A stretch of DNA of 64,000 nt from PALSA-1006 sp041660815 (GCA_041660815.1 JBAZVN010000007.1:62001-126000), one strand, 5' to 3'. Counted from the stretch's first letter, positions 28,154-37,265 are shown. The notes: generated from the sequence alone by a model not told the origin. Made by a program: numbers and translations.

Positions 28154-29506
28154 ATGAGCAAACATATTCACATCCTCGGTATCTGCGGCACTTTCATGGG
28201 CGGCATTGCGGCCATCGCTAAACAAGCCGGTTATCGGGTTACCGGCTGCGACGCCAATGTCTATCCGCCGATGAGCACCCAGCTTGAATCTCAAGGCATT
28301 GAATTAATTGAAGGTTTTAATAAAGAACAAATTCAACTCAATCCCGATATGTTTGTCATTGGCAATGTCGTATCGCGCGGCAATCCGCTCATGGAAGAAA
28401 TTCTTAACCGCAATTTAGCCTATGCCTCCGGCCCGCAATGGCTGGCAGATACGCTGCTGCGCGATAAATGGGTGCTGGGCGTGGCGGGAACGCACGGCAA
28501 AACGACCACCACCTCCATGCTGGCGTGGATACTTGAGGATGCGGGATTAAATCCGGGTTTTTTAATTGGCGGCGTACCGGAGAATTTCGCTATCTCCGCG
28601 CGCCTTACCGAATCCCCATTTTTCGTCATTGAAGCGGACGAATACGATACGGCTTTTTTTGATAAACGCTCCAAGTTTGTGCACTACCACCCGCGCACCG
28701 CCATTCTCAATAATCTGGAGTTTGACCACGCGGATATTTTCGCCGATCTTGCGGCAATCGAAACGCAATTCCATCATCTGGTGCGCACCGTGCCGGGTAA
28801 CGGGTTGGTGGTGAGCAATGGCAGCGAGGCGTCTTTGCAACGCGTCCTGCAACGCGGTTGCTGGACACCGGTGGAAATGTTTGGTTCATCTGACAAGTCC
28901 AACGGCTGGCAGATCGATCAAGACAATCGGGTAAGCTTCGGGGGCGTGACTCAAGGCAGTTTGCTTTGGGACTTAATGGGCGAACATAACCGCATGAACG
29001 CCCTCGCCGCTTTATCGGCAGCGCGCCATGCCGGTGTGCCAATCGCACAAGGCTTGGCCGCTCTGGCCAAATTTAAAAACGTGAAACGCCGCATGGAAGT
29101 TAAGGGCACGGTCAACGGCGTCACGGTGTATGACGATTTTGCTCATCATCCGACTGCCATCGCCACTACCGTTGCCGGCTTGCGTCAAAAAGTGGGTAAG
29201 GCGCGCATTCTTGCCGTATTGGAACCACGCTCCAACACCATGAAGCTCGGCGTAATGAAAGACGCGCTCCCCGGCAGCCTCAATCAAGCGGATATGACTT
29301 TTTGCTATGCGGGAAATTTAGGGTGGGATGCGCGCGGAGCACTCGCTGCGTTAGGTAATAAAGCCCTTGTGAAAGATGATCTTAATGAACTAATCGAAGA
29401 GATTGCGACTACGGCGAAACCCGGCGACCAAATTTTAATCATGAGCAACGGCGGATTTGGTGGCATCCATGACAAGCTGCTAAAAAAATTAGCGACGAAA
29501 ATTTAA
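28154..29506 (+). CDS. mpl: UDP-N-acetylmuramate:murein tripeptide ligase
   Basis: Cytoplasmic Mur-ligase family enzyme that attaches L-Ala-gamma-D-Glu-meso-DAP recovered from old cell wall to UDP-MurNAc, in peptidoglycan recycling. HIHILGICGTFMGGIAAIAK is the N-terminal UDP-binding motif characteristic of Mpl rather than MurC; GVAGTHGKTTTTSM is the ATP P-loop; VIEADEYDTAFFDKRSKF and YDDFAHHPTAI are Mpl-type catalytic and Mg-binding segments. Length 450 is typical. Its presence implies a DAP-type, recycled Gram-negative cell wall. Confidence 0.95.
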   Translation: MSKHIHILGICGTFMGGIAAIAKQAGYRVTGCDANVYPPMSTQLESQGIELIEGFNKEQIQLNPDMFVIGNVVSRGNPLMEEILNRNLAYASGPQWLADTLLRDKWVLGVAGTHGKTTTTSMLAWILEDAGLNPGFLIGGVPENFAISARLTESPFFVIEADEYDTAFFDKRSKFVHYHPRTAILNNLEFDHADIFADLAAIETQFHHLVRTVPGNGLVVSNGSEASLQRVLQRGCWTPVEMFGSSDKSNGWQIDQDNRVSFGGVTQGSLLWDLMGEHNRMNALAALSAARHAGVPIAQGLAALAKFKNVKRRMEVKGTVNGVTVYDDFAHHPTAIATTVAGLRQKVGKARILAVLEPRSNTMKLGVMKDALPGSLNQADMTFCYAGNLGWDARGALAALGNKALVKDDLNELIEEIATTAKPGDQILIMSNGGFGGIHDKLLKKLATKI

Positions 29507-29779
29507 ACTATCGAACTACGCATCCTGTGCGGATATAAAGGGAAATTCTTGCTTCCCCGTGAGCGTTGTTTGGCTTTATAATGCCCCGACTGACAGTGTG
29601 ATTTTACCTGCATGACACCTTAACAACAACACTAAATAAAGGTGCAAGTGAACGTGCAACCAACTGATTAATAATAACAATTTTACCATACAACACTTCC
29701 ACAAAAAGTCAACAAACGACACTCCCGAACGTGCCTCACGCTAGGGATTTTTATTAACCTGAATAATTGACCAGGCAGA

Positions 29780-30511
29780 ATGACCGCTCATATTACAGAT
29801 TTTAAAGATTCCGAATATGCCATCCACAATCATAAAGAAATTATTTTTGTGCTTGAGGATATGGCAAAAGAGCGCACTACCATTACGCTTGATGCGGGGG
29901 GCGGTGTCAGCGCGCTTACTTCAGTCATCAAAGTGAACGCAGAGGCAAAAAATGTGTTTATGGACATTAGTCCGGATAACCGCATCAATGAGAAAATCAC
30001 TGATAGCAAACTGGTTAAATTCTCCACCCAGACAGGGGTAAAGGTACGCTGGCACTCTACCCATTTACACATGGTGACTTTGCCGGATGGCAAAGCTTTT
30101 TCTCTGACCATTCCCGCCGTCATTGAACGTATTCAGCGTCGTGCATATTTCCGACTCAACACCCCGCAGGGAAGCAAGGCACTCATCTGCAAAATTACGC
30201 TTGATGACACCATTATTGAAACCACCGTAATGAACATGAGCGCCGAGGGAATTAATGTGATGATCAAGGGTGAACTTCCTGAAATTTTCTCGCAAGGCAT
30301 GATACTCGAAGGTTGCAGTATCGATTTCCCGGAAATTGGCATGGTTCCCCTTAAATTAAAATTTTGCGGAATCTGGACATCCGTTAAAGCCAAAACCGGC
30401 GAACCACTGCATCGCATTGGTATGGCATTCGTCAATCTAAGCCGGGGTGCAAGCAACATTGTGCAACGCCACATGATCCAGCTGGAAAAAGACCAGATCA
30501 CCAAATCCTAA
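29780..30511 (+). CDS. ycgR: YcgR-like PilZ domain c-di-GMP receptor
   Basis: A 243-residue cytoplasmic protein. An N-terminal YcgR-like beta domain (about 10-115) leads to a PilZ domain whose c-di-GMP motif is RRAYFR (RxxxR) followed by NMSAEGINV (N/DxSxxG form). Members bind c-di-GMP and act as brakes on flagellar motors or regulate surface attachment. This fits the several predicted c-di-GMP phosphodiesterases in the window (4906 and 13056). The gene starts 273 bases after mpl; a TATAAT at 29577-29582 in that gap is a possible -10 element. Confidence 0.8.
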   Translation: MTAHITDFKDSEYAIHNHKEIIFVLEDMAKERTTITLDAGGGVSALTSVIKVNAEAKNVFMDISPDNRINEKITDSKLVKFSTQTGVKVRWHSTHLHMVTLPDGKAFSLTIPAVIERIQRRAYFRLNTPQGSKALICKITLDDTIIETTVMNMSAEGINVMIKGELPEIFSQGMILEGCSIDFPEIGMVPLKLKFCGIWTSVKAKTGEPLHRIGMAFVNLSRGASNIVQRHMIQLEKDQITKS

Positions 30512-30533
30512 TTACCCTGTTCAGGCAGCATTA

Positions 30534-31439
30534 ATGTCCCACTCCTCTCTGAAACGTTACGCCTGGTTATCCATTGCCGCCGCCATTGCCACTATTCTGC
30601 TGAAAGGAATAGCTTGGCATTTGACCGGCTCAGTCGGGCTGCTGTCCGATGCCATAGAATCATTTGTAAATTTGGCCGGTGCCTTGATGGCATTATGGAT
30701 GATCACGCTCGCAGAGCGCCCCGCCGACGAGGATCACCCGCACGGACATAGTAAAGCAGAATATTTCTCCAGTGCTTTTGAAGGATTTCTGATTTTATTG
30801 GCCGCCTGTGCCATTGCATGGACGGCCATCGAGCGACTTATTAATCCGCTACCGCTTGAGGCAATCGGCATCGGTTTGTTCGTTTCCGTACTGGCTTCCG
30901 TCATCAACTTTGCCACGGCGCAAACCTTGTTGCGCGTCGGCAAGTTACGCAATTCAATCACGCTGGAAGCCGACGCACATCACTTGATGGCCGACGTTTG
31001 GACCTCGGCGGGTGTCATTACCGGGGTTACGCTGGTTTGGTTGTCCGGCTGGCTGTGGCTTGATCCGGTGATTGCACTCATCGTTGCAGTTAATATTATC
31101 TGGACCGGCTGGCAGCTGATGCAGCGCTCGGCGGCCGGCTTGATGGATGCAGCTTTACCGGCAGAAAAATTGGCAAAAATTGAACAGATTCTAAGCAACT
31201 ACAAAAAGCACGGCCTGGATTTTCATGCCTTGCGCACCCGGCAAGCCGGAAGCCGTACCTTTGTGACCCTGCATGTACTGGTCCCCGGCGAATGGACCGT
31301 GCAACAAGGCCACGATTGGGCTGAGCGCATCGAGATGGATATTGGCAGTGTGCTGACCATGGCGCACATCACCACGCATTTGGAGCCGCTGGAAGATCCC
31401 GTTTCAATGATTGATCAGGATCTGGATCGGGCAAGTTAA
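30534..31439 (+). CDS. Cation diffusion facilitator metal exporter
   Basis: A 301-residue inner-membrane divalent metal/proton antiporter of the FieF/ZitB type. Six helices are predicted in the first 210 residues. Metal-site segments SDAIESFVNL (helix II) and EADAHHLMADVWTSAGV (helix V, HxxxD) are present, as is the DEDHPHGHSKAE loop. The C-terminal cytoplasmic domain (about 215-290) has FHALRTRQAGSRTFVTLHVL and the late HITTHLEP. It is 22 bases after the PilZ gene. The substrate (Fe, Zn, Mn or Co) cannot be read from sequence alone; iron would suit the lifestyle inferred from the cytochrome cluster. Confidence 0.9.
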   Translation: MSHSSLKRYAWLSIAAAIATILLKGIAWHLTGSVGLLSDAIESFVNLAGALMALWMITLAERPADEDHPHGHSKAEYFSSAFEGFLILLAACAIAWTAIERLINPLPLEAIGIGLFVSVLASVINFATAQTLLRVGKLRNSITLEADAHHLMADVWTSAGVITGVTLVWLSGWLWLDPVIALIVAVNIIWTGWQLMQRSAAGLMDAALPAEKLAKIEQILSNYKKHGLDFHALRTRQAGSRTFVTLHVLVPGEWTVQQGHDWAERIEMDIGSVLTMAHITTHLEPLEDPVSMIDQDLDRAS

Positions 31440-31463
31440 CCGGGCGCGGTTTTCCGTGCAAAA

Positions 31464-32747
31464 TCAGCGCACAAACGCCTTGCGTCCCGCATACACCGCG
31501 GAAGCCCCGAGATACTCTTCAATCCGCATCAGTTGATTGTATTTCTCCAGACGTTCACCCCGACAAGGGGCGCCGGTTTTAAGATGTCCGGTGCCCAGTG
31601 CCACCGTTAAATCGGCAATAAAACTATCTACCGTTTCACCACTTCGGTGCGACACCATCGCCCCCCAATTCGCGCTATAGGCCAAGTTTACCGCGGCAAT
31701 AGTTTCGGTCAGGGTGCCGATCTGGTTGAGTTTAATCAGCACGGCATTTGCGGCATTTTCATCGATACCGCGCTGAATACGCTGCACATTGGTGACAAAT
31801 AAATCATCTCCCACCAATTCAATCTTATCACCCAATTCGCGGTTCAATAATTTCCAACCGTCCCAATCGTCTTCGGCAAGGCCGTCTTCCAGCACTTTAA
31901 AGGGATACTTTTTCACCCAGTCCGCATACATCGCCACCATTTCGGCCGAGCTCACTTTGCGCCCTTCTGTGCGCAGGTTGTACAAGCCATCTTCATAAAA
32001 GCCGCTGGAGGCGGGATCAAGCGCAATGACCACATCTTCACCGGGACGGTAACCGGCCTCTTCGATGGATTTGACGATCAAATCCATCGCGTCCACATTG
32101 CGCTTCAGCGCCGGCGCGAAGCCTCCTTCGTCTCCTACTCCCGTGGTATAGCCAGCCTTCTTCAGCACTGATTTCAGGGTATGGTAAATCTCGCTTCCCC
32201 AGCGCAACGCTTCGGCAAAATTAGGCGCGCCGACCGGCGCAATCATAAACTCCTGCAAATCGGTACCCTGCCAGTTGGCATGCACACCGCCGTTAAGAAT
32301 ATTAAACATCGGCACGGGAAGACGATTTGCCGCTGCACCGCCAAGGTAACGGAACAGTGGCAAGTCACAGGCATCTGCCGCGGCACGGGCATTAGCCAAG
32401 CTCACACCGAGAATGGCATTGGCGCCAAATTTTTCTTTGTGTGGGGTGCCATCCAACTCAATCATGGCGCGATCTATCGCTCCCTGATCGAGCGCATCCA
32501 TACCGGTGAGTACCTTGGCGATTTCATTATTCACATGGCCGACCGCTTTTTTTACGCCTTTTCCGCCATAGCGTTGCATGTCGCCATCACGCAATTCCAG
32601 TGCTTCATGTACACCGGTGGACGCACCGGACGGAACACTGGCACGAGCAAAGCTGCCGCCTTCGAGCGTTACTTCAACTTCAACTGTGGGATTGCCGCGG
32701 GAATCGAGAATTTCACGGGCGTGAAGACGTTCGATGCGAGTGTACAT
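31464..32747 (-). CDS. eno: Enolase
   Basis: Glycolytic/gluconeogenic 2-phosphoglycerate dehydratase of 427 residues, the normal bacterial length. ARE ILDSRGNPTVEVEV, GANAILGVSLA, VGDEGGFAP, VEDGLAEDDWDGW, DDLFVTN, IKLNQIGTLTE and VSHRSGETVD cover the Mg-binding and catalytic residues (Glu, Asp, Lys and His). GGAGACC precedes the ATG. It is convergent with the metal exporter gene, leaving 24 bases between stops. In many proteobacteria eno follows pyrG-kdsA; here the upstream gene is the divergent argB. Confidence 0.97.
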   Translation of the reverse strand: MYTRIERLHAREILDSRGNPTVEVEVTLEGGSFARASVPSGASTGVHEALELRDGDMQRYGGKGVKKAVGHVNNEIAKVLTGMDALDQGAIDRAMIELDGTPHKEKFGANAILGVSLANARAAADACDLPLFRYLGGAAANRLPVPMFNILNGGVHANWQGTDLQEFMIAPVGAPNFAEALRWGSEIYHTLKSVLKKAGYTTGVGDEGGFAPALKRNVDAMDLIVKSIEEAGYRPGEDVVIALDPASSGFYEDGLYNLRTEGRKVSSAEMVAMYADWVKKYPFKVLEDGLAEDDWDGWKLLNRELGDKIELVGDDLFVTNVQRIQRGIDENAANAVLIKLNQIGTLTETIAAVNLAYSANWGAMVSHRSGETVDSFIADLTVALGTGHLKTGAPCRGERLEKYNQLMRIEEYLGASAVYAGRKAFVR

Positions 32748-32979
32748 AAGGTCTCCTTATAAATATATTTTAAAAAATATAAAAACCAAACAAGCAGTCA
32801 CTACTTTGCAACATTCATTGCGCGAATTATCCATCAAAATGCTTGCCAGTGGATTACAAAATATCTGAAATAATCCACCCTGCTCTTTTTCGCCAAAATT
32901 GAATAGTTATAGACTCAAACAATGTGGTATTTCAGCAAGTCTGGGTTAAAATGCGCCCGAGATTTTTAAGGATAACCCC

Positions 32980-33864
32980 ATGACATTGACCGCTGCCACC
33001 GCTGCCCAAAAAGCCCGCACACTTTCCGAGGCGCTCCCCTATATTCAACGTTTTTTCGATAAAACCATCGTCATTAAATACGGCGGCAACGCCATGACAG
33101 ATCCCAAGTTACAGGAAGGTTTTGCGCGCGACGTGGTGCTGCTCAAACTGGTTGGCATGAATCCCGTGGTGGTGCATGGTGGTGGCCCGCAAATTAACGA
33201 GCTCTTGAAAAAAGTGGGCAAACAGGGTGAGTTTATTCAGGGAATGCGCGTTACCGACGAAGAAACCATGGACGTGGTGGAAATGGTGCTCGGCAAAGTA
33301 AATAAAGACATAGTTAATTTAATCAATAGGTTCGGAGGAAAAGCAGTAGGCCTAACCGGTCAGGATGGCGGCTTTATCCGTGCTGAAAAGTTACTTCTGG
33401 AAAGCCACGACGAGCCGGGAAAAATGCTGGATATCGGTTTGGTTGGCGACATCAACAAGATTGATCCGTCGATTATTAACTTCCTGGATTCCGGCGATTT
33501 TATTCCGGTGATTGCGCCTATCGGCGTATCACCGGACGGCGAAACATTAAATATCAATGCCGATGTGGTGGCTGGAAAATTAGCTGAAGTGCTGCATGCG
33601 GAAAAACTGGTATTGCTCACCAACACACCGGGAGTGCTGGATGAAAGCGGCAATTTGCTGACCGGCTTAACACCCAAACAGATTGATGATTTGGTGGCCA
33701 ACGGTACCTTGTCCGGCGGCATGTTGCCCAAGATCAGCTCCGCACTGGATGCGGCTCGCGGTGGCGTGCGCTCGGTACACATTATCGATGGCCGGGTAGA
33801 ACATGCTTTGCTGCTGGAAATTCTGACCGACGAGGGTGTCGGTACGCTGATTAAAAGCAAGTAA
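32980..33864 (+). CDS. argB: Acetylglutamate kinase
   Basis: Second step of arginine synthesis, phosphorylation of N-acetylglutamate with ATP. TIVIKYGGNAMTD is the nucleotide-binding lysine/glycine loop, VVHGGGPQINELLKK binds the substrate, and LSGGMLPKISSALDA closes the ATP site. An N-terminal helix of about 25 residues (TLSEALPYIQRFFDK) is typical of the hexameric, arginine-inhibited forms, so feedback inhibition is expected. AAGGATAACCCC precedes the ATG. A large inverted repeat follows the stop. Confidence 0.97.
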   Translation: MTLTAATAAQKARTLSEALPYIQRFFDKTIVIKYGGNAMTDPKLQEGFARDVVLLKLVGMNPVVVHGGGPQINELLKKVGKQGEFIQGMRVTDEETMDVVEMVLGKVNKDIVNLINRFGGKAVGLTGQDGGFIRAEKLLLESHDEPGKMLDIGLVGDINKIDPSIINFLDSGDFIPVIAPIGVSPDGETLNINADVVAGKLAEVLHAEKLVLLTNTPGVLDESGNLLTGLTPKQIDDLVANGTLSGGMLPKISSALDAARGGVRSVHIIDGRVEHALLLEILTDEGVGTLIKSK

Positions 33865-33867
33865 TTT

Positions 33868-33941
33868 TAGCCACAGATAAACACGAATATTCACAGATAA
33901 ACTTGGGTTAATCCGTGAATATTCGTGTTTATCTGTGGCTA
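33868..33941. repeat. 31-bp inverted repeat (CCACAGATAAACACGAATATTC family)
   Basis: TAGCCACAGATAAACACGAA and the next 11 bases (33868-33898) are repeated in inverse orientation ending at 33941, with one mismatch and a 12-base centre. The element lies between argB and the nucleotidase gene. It could form a long hairpin acting as an attenuator, and resembles the CCACAGA repeats at 46717-46835 and the fragment at 41996. Confidence 0.8.
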
Positions 33942-33959
33942 ACTAAAGGTGCTTAAGGC

Positions 33960-34601
33960 ATGATAAATCGGGTTTGGATTTTCGATCTGGACAACACGTT
34001 GCACAACGCAACACCGCATATTTTTCCGCATATCAATCGCAGCATGACAGCGTATCTGCAGGAGTATCTGCAGTTGAGCGAAGAAGAAGCTGACTCACTG
34101 CGCATAGAATATTGGCAGCGCTATGGTGCTACGTTAAGCGGTCTGATCAAACATCACCATACCGATCCGGATCACTTTTTATGGCATACGCACCAATTCC
34201 CCGACCTGGATAAAATGATATTGCGCGAACCAAGGTTGCGCGGTGTTCTGCAACAATTGCCGGGCAAAAAAATTGTATTTTCCAATGCGCCACAGCACTA
34301 TGCGCGGGCGGTATTAAAGCTACTGCGCATTGAAAATTTATTTGAAGATGTCTTTGCGCTGGAACATGCGCATTATCGTCCCAAGCCACAATGGCAGGGA
34401 TTCCACGGCTTACTGCGCAAACATCACTTAAAAGCCAAACAGTGCGTGATGGTGGAAGACAGTGTCGACAATTTAAAAACGGCCAAACGCTTGGGCATGC
34501 AAACCGTTTGGGTGAGCGATGCAATACAGGTTCCAAGCCATGTCGATGTTAAAATCAAAAACGTGATGGAACTACCGCGTGCTTTGGCGCGGCTGAATTA
34601 A
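33960..34601 (+). CDS. HAD-family pyrimidine 5'-nucleotidase
   Basis: A 213-residue cytoplasmic phosphatase. WIFDLDNTLHNA is the HAD motif I nucleophile, KIVFSNAPQHYA motif II, and KPQWQGF with MVEDSVDNLKTAKRLGM motifs III and IV. The SSM1/Sdt1-like nucleotidase subgroup is commonly encoded between argB and slmA in betaproteobacteria, as here. Expected role: dephosphorylation of UMP/CMP or damaged nucleotides. It is 95 bases after argB and 10 bases before slmA. Confidence 0.85.
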   Translation: MINRVWIFDLDNTLHNATPHIFPHINRSMTAYLQEYLQLSEEEADSLRIEYWQRYGATLSGLIKHHHTDPDHFLWHTHQFPDLDKMILREPRLRGVLQQLPGKKIVFSNAPQHYARAVLKLLRIENLFEDVFALEHAHYRPKPQWQGFHGLLRKHHLKAKQCVMVEDSVDNLKTAKRLGMQTVWVSDAIQVPSHVDVKIKNVMELPRALARLN

Positions 34602-34611
34602 GGAGAAATAA

Positions 34612-35193
34612 ATGGCAACTGCAAAAACCGGGGAACGTAAATTACAGATTCTGCAAACGATTGCCGAAATGCTGGAGCAACCCAAAAGCGACAAAATTAC
34701 CACGGCAGCGTTGGCTGCAAAACTGGATATTTCCGAGGCTGCTTTATACCGCCACTTCGCCAGTAAAGCGCAAATGTTCGAGGGGCTGATTGAATTTATC
34801 GAGCAAACCGTGTTCGGCCTGATCAACAAAATCAGCACCGAAGAATCCGACGGACTCAAGCAAGTAGAAGGCATTGTCGCTTTGTTGCTGGGCTTCGCGC
34901 AGAAAAATCGCGGCATGACGCGCGTGCTGATTGGCGATGCGTTAGTTAACGAAAATGATCGCTTGCAATCGCGTATCAATCAATTTTTGGATCGCGTGGA
35001 AACCACGCTCAAACAATCACTGCGCATTGCCGCCAGTCAGGGAAATATCCCCGCCACTGTTGATAGCGGTGCGCATGCAAATTTACTGGTGTGCTACGTT
35101 ATTGGCCGCTGGCAACAGTTTGGCAAGAGCGGTTTCACGCGCGACCCGATGGCGCAATGGCCGCAGCAATGGGCACTGCTTTCTGGAAAGTAA
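34612..35193 (+). CDS. slmA: Nucleoid occlusion factor SlmA (TetR family)
   Basis: DNA-binding protein that prevents FtsZ ring assembly over the chromosome. ITTAALAAKLDISEAALYRH is the TetR helix-turn-helix, followed by FASKAQMFEGLIEFIEQTVFG; length 193 and these segments match SlmA closely. AGGAGAAATAA precedes the ATG. Coupled to the HAD gene with a 10-base gap. A dispersed palindromic repeat begins 8 bases after the stop. Confidence 0.92.
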   Translation: MATAKTGERKLQILQTIAEMLEQPKSDKITTAALAAKLDISEAALYRHFASKAQMFEGLIEFIEQTVFGLINKISTEESDGLKQVEGIVALLLGFAQKNRGMTRVLIGDALVNENDRLQSRINQFLDRVETTLKQSLRIAASQGNIPATVDSGAHANLLVCYVIGRWQQFGKSGFTRDPMAQWPQQWALLSGK

Positions 35194-35201
35194 CAACATG
35201 A

Positions 35202-35342
35202 GGGCGCCTCTAACAATTCAATTTTCGAAGCTAGGCAAGGAGCAAACAAAAAATTGGGACGCAGCATATACATGATATGTAAGGAGTAATTTTTTGAGTG
35301 CAACGCAGCATAGCGAAGTAAATTCAATTTTTAGAGGTGCCT
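35202..35342. repeat. Palindromic dispersed repeat, copy 1
   Basis: About 141 bp with imperfect terminal inverted repeats GGGCGCCTCTAACAATTCAA and (inverse) AGGCACCTCTAAAAATTGAA. The interior AGCTAGGCAAGG...CATATAC-GATATGTAAGGAG is shared with 63403-63523. The right end AGAGGTGCCT lies immediately before the ATG at 35343 and provides its only plausible ribosome site. Confidence 0.85.
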
Positions 35343-36458
35343 ATGATTCTCATTCTTGAACCCGACACCCAACCCCACAGCGCCGAGTATCAGCAGTTGA
35401 TGACGCATCTAGCCAGTTTGGAAGGGATGCAGGTTCGCGTGCATAACGAGCACGGCACGGAACAAACGCTCACCGAAATTTATCTGATCGGCAACACCAA
35501 GGCGCTGGAAATCGGCGATATGCAAAGTCTGCCCTGCGTGGAACGCGTGGTGCGCGTATCCCAGGAATATCGCATTTTGGGTCGCCATAAAGACGATTCA
35601 CGTCCGGCGCATTTTGAGTATAACGGGGTACGTTTCGGTCAGGATACGTTGAATGTTTTTGCCGGCCTGTGCGCAGTGGACAATGCGCAACATGTGGAAC
35701 TGATGTTGCGCGCGCTGCGCGATAACGGCCAGGTATGCACGCGTATGGGCGCTTATAAACCGCGTACCAGCCCTTACGCTTTTCAGGGGCACGGCAAAAA
35801 TTGCCTTGCCTATGTATTTGATTTGGCAGGGAAATATAATATAAAAGTAATCGCCATGGAGATCACCCATGAGTCTCATTTGAACGAAATTCATGAGGCA
35901 TTGCAGCAAACCGGCAATGCCACCGGAGTGATGTTACAAATCGGCACACGCAATACGCAGAACTTTGAACTGCTCAAAATTGTGGGACGCCAACAGGAAT
36001 ATCCGGTGCTGCTTAAACGCGGTTTCGGCATCACTTTGGACGAGTCGCTTAACGCTGCCGAATATCTGGCGTCCGAAGGTAATCGCAATGTGGTGTTCGG
36101 GCTGCGCGGAATGAAAACTAACGCCGGAGATCCGCACCGCAACATGGTTGATTTCGCACATGTACCGGTCGTCAAGCGCCTCACGCGCATGCCGGTGTGT
36201 GTTGACCCATCCCACTCGGTCGGTACGCGTGCTGCCTCGCCCGATGGCATTCTGGATGTGATGCATGTAACCGCACAAGGCGTGCTGGCCGGCGCGAATA
36301 TGGTGCTGGTGGATTTCCATCCGGCGCCACCGCAAGCTCTGGTAGACGGGCCGCAGGCACTATTACTAAAAGAGTTGCCGCACTTCTTGGAAGACGTACA
36401 AATCGCACGCGAAGCGTACTTAAAACGGGTGGCGTTGGTGCAGAAATATCAGGATTGA
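35343..36458 (+). CDS. 3-deoxy-7-phosphoheptulonate synthase (DAHP synthase, divergent type I-beta)
   Basis: First step of aromatic amino-acid synthesis: condensation of PEP and erythrose-4-phosphate. An N-terminal ferredoxin-like regulatory domain (about 1-75) precedes the barrel. GAYKPRTSPYAFQGHGK, QIGTRNTQNFELL, VLLKRGFG and VDPSHSVG are present. Compared with usual AroA-I-beta motifs, AGPCSVE reads AGLCAVD and the ERG segment reads LRG, so substrate specificity should not be taken for granted; the same variant family is, to my knowledge, annotated as DAHP synthase. A GTG at 35337 is an alternative start; the ATG at 35343 has AGAGG spaced 5 bases, donated by the repeat. Confidence 0.8.
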   Translation: MILILEPDTQPHSAEYQQLMTHLASLEGMQVRVHNEHGTEQTLTEIYLIGNTKALEIGDMQSLPCVERVVRVSQEYRILGRHKDDSRPAHFEYNGVRFGQDTLNVFAGLCAVDNAQHVELMLRALRDNGQVCTRMGAYKPRTSPYAFQGHGKNCLAYVFDLAGKYNIKVIAMEITHESHLNEIHEALQQTGNATGVMLQIGTRNTQNFELLKIVGRQQEYPVLLKRGFGITLDESLNAAEYLASEGNRNVVFGLRGMKTNAGDPHRNMVDFAHVPVVKRLTRMPVCVDPSHSVGTRAASPDGILDVMHVTAQGVLAGANMVLVDFHPAPPQALVDGPQALLLKELPHFLEDVQIAREAYLKRVALVQKYQD

Positions 36459-36472
36459 AATTGACCGTAAAA

Positions 36473-36504
36473 AAATGGGGGGCTGAAAATTCAGCCCCCC
36501 ATTT
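36473..36504. terminator. Bidirectional terminator
   Basis: A perfect 15-bp stem, AAATGGGGGGCTGAA (36473-36487) with TTCAGCCCCCCATTT (36490-36504), 2-base apparent loop, A run on the left and TTCTTCT on the right. It separates convergent genes for DAHP synthase and the outer-membrane protein. Confidence 0.9.
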
Positions 36505-36518
36505 CTTCTAACTGAAGA

Positions 36519-37265
36519 TTACCAACGCAGACCGACTTTTGCGCTGTAGCTGGTCACGCCACCCGTCGAATCAAATTCCATCGCCAGATTAGGCAAACCC
36601 AAATTCAAGTTTAGACCGGCAAAATATTTCATATTCGTAAGGCTAACATCTTTTAAAGTAACCGCCCCTGCAGTAGCCGTAGAAGAACCGTCAATCATCA
36701 CTATTCCAGCACCCGCATACGGTGAAAATCCTACGAAGCCTTTGGAAATAGAGACATCCAAACTCTTGGTGCTAAGCGACAAAGTATCCACACCCGACAG
36801 CTTGGTGTAAGCGCCGCGCACCGCGATTGCCGGCATCGCAACTCCCCCGTCCAAAATTGCGTAACTCAATCCGATACCATAGGCAGAAATTTTAGTGGTA
36901 GGAATCGACGTGTAATAACCGGCAATATCAATTCCAAGCGGCAAGCCTTTTGCCGCATATAATTTTGGGACAGGCAGGTAGGAGAAGGGGGCATCACCAC
37001 CTCCAGCACTCTTCCATTTATCGGCACTCTTCGCCATATCTGTCGCCGTCACTTGAATTCCCACATCAAAGCCGGTAATTCCCAACGCTGCAGCGGGTGT
37101 AACCGGCTTATAACTAAAGGCCGCTCCCAAATCACCGACCAAAGCTTCAAAAGTACTATTCGCTGTAGCTTGGGCACCTAAAATCTTATTCAGATCAAAA
37201 TCCGCAGCCATACTTGATTGAGAAAAACATCCCAATACGGCCATCAGTGCGAGTGATTTTTTCAT
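36519..37265 (-). CDS. Outer-membrane beta-barrel protein
   Basis: A 248-residue exported protein. Signal peptide MKKSLALMAVLGCFSQSSMA then ADFDLNK. The mature part is rich in alternating Gly/aromatic strands (FDVGIQVTATDMAKSADKW; LGIDIAGYYTS; IGLSYAILDGGVAMPAIAVR) and ends SYSAKVGLRW, the terminal aromatic expected of Bam substrates. I do not recognise a specific porin family; it is similar in style to uncharacterised DUF6588-like proteins. A good promoter lies upstream (37362-37391). Start chosen at the signal peptide; the frame extends to 37340 without a ribosome site. Confidence 0.75.
   Translation of the reverse strand: MKKSLALMAVLGCFSQSSMAADFDLNKILGAQATANSTFEALVGDLGAAFSYKPVTPAAALGITGFDVGIQVTATDMAKSADKWKSAGGGDAPFSYLPVPKLYAAKGLPLGIDIAGYYTSIPTTKISAYGIGLSYAILDGGVAMPAIAVRGAYTKLSGVDTLSLSTKSLDVSISKGFVGFSPYAGAGIVMIDGSSTATAGAVTLKDVSLTNMKYFAGLNLNLGLPNLAMEFDSTGGVTSYSAKVGLRW

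Noticed and set aside
29507..29779. Possible c-di-GMP riboswitch upstream of the PilZ gene
   Set aside because: The 273-base gap would have room, but I found no GEMM-type conserved core.
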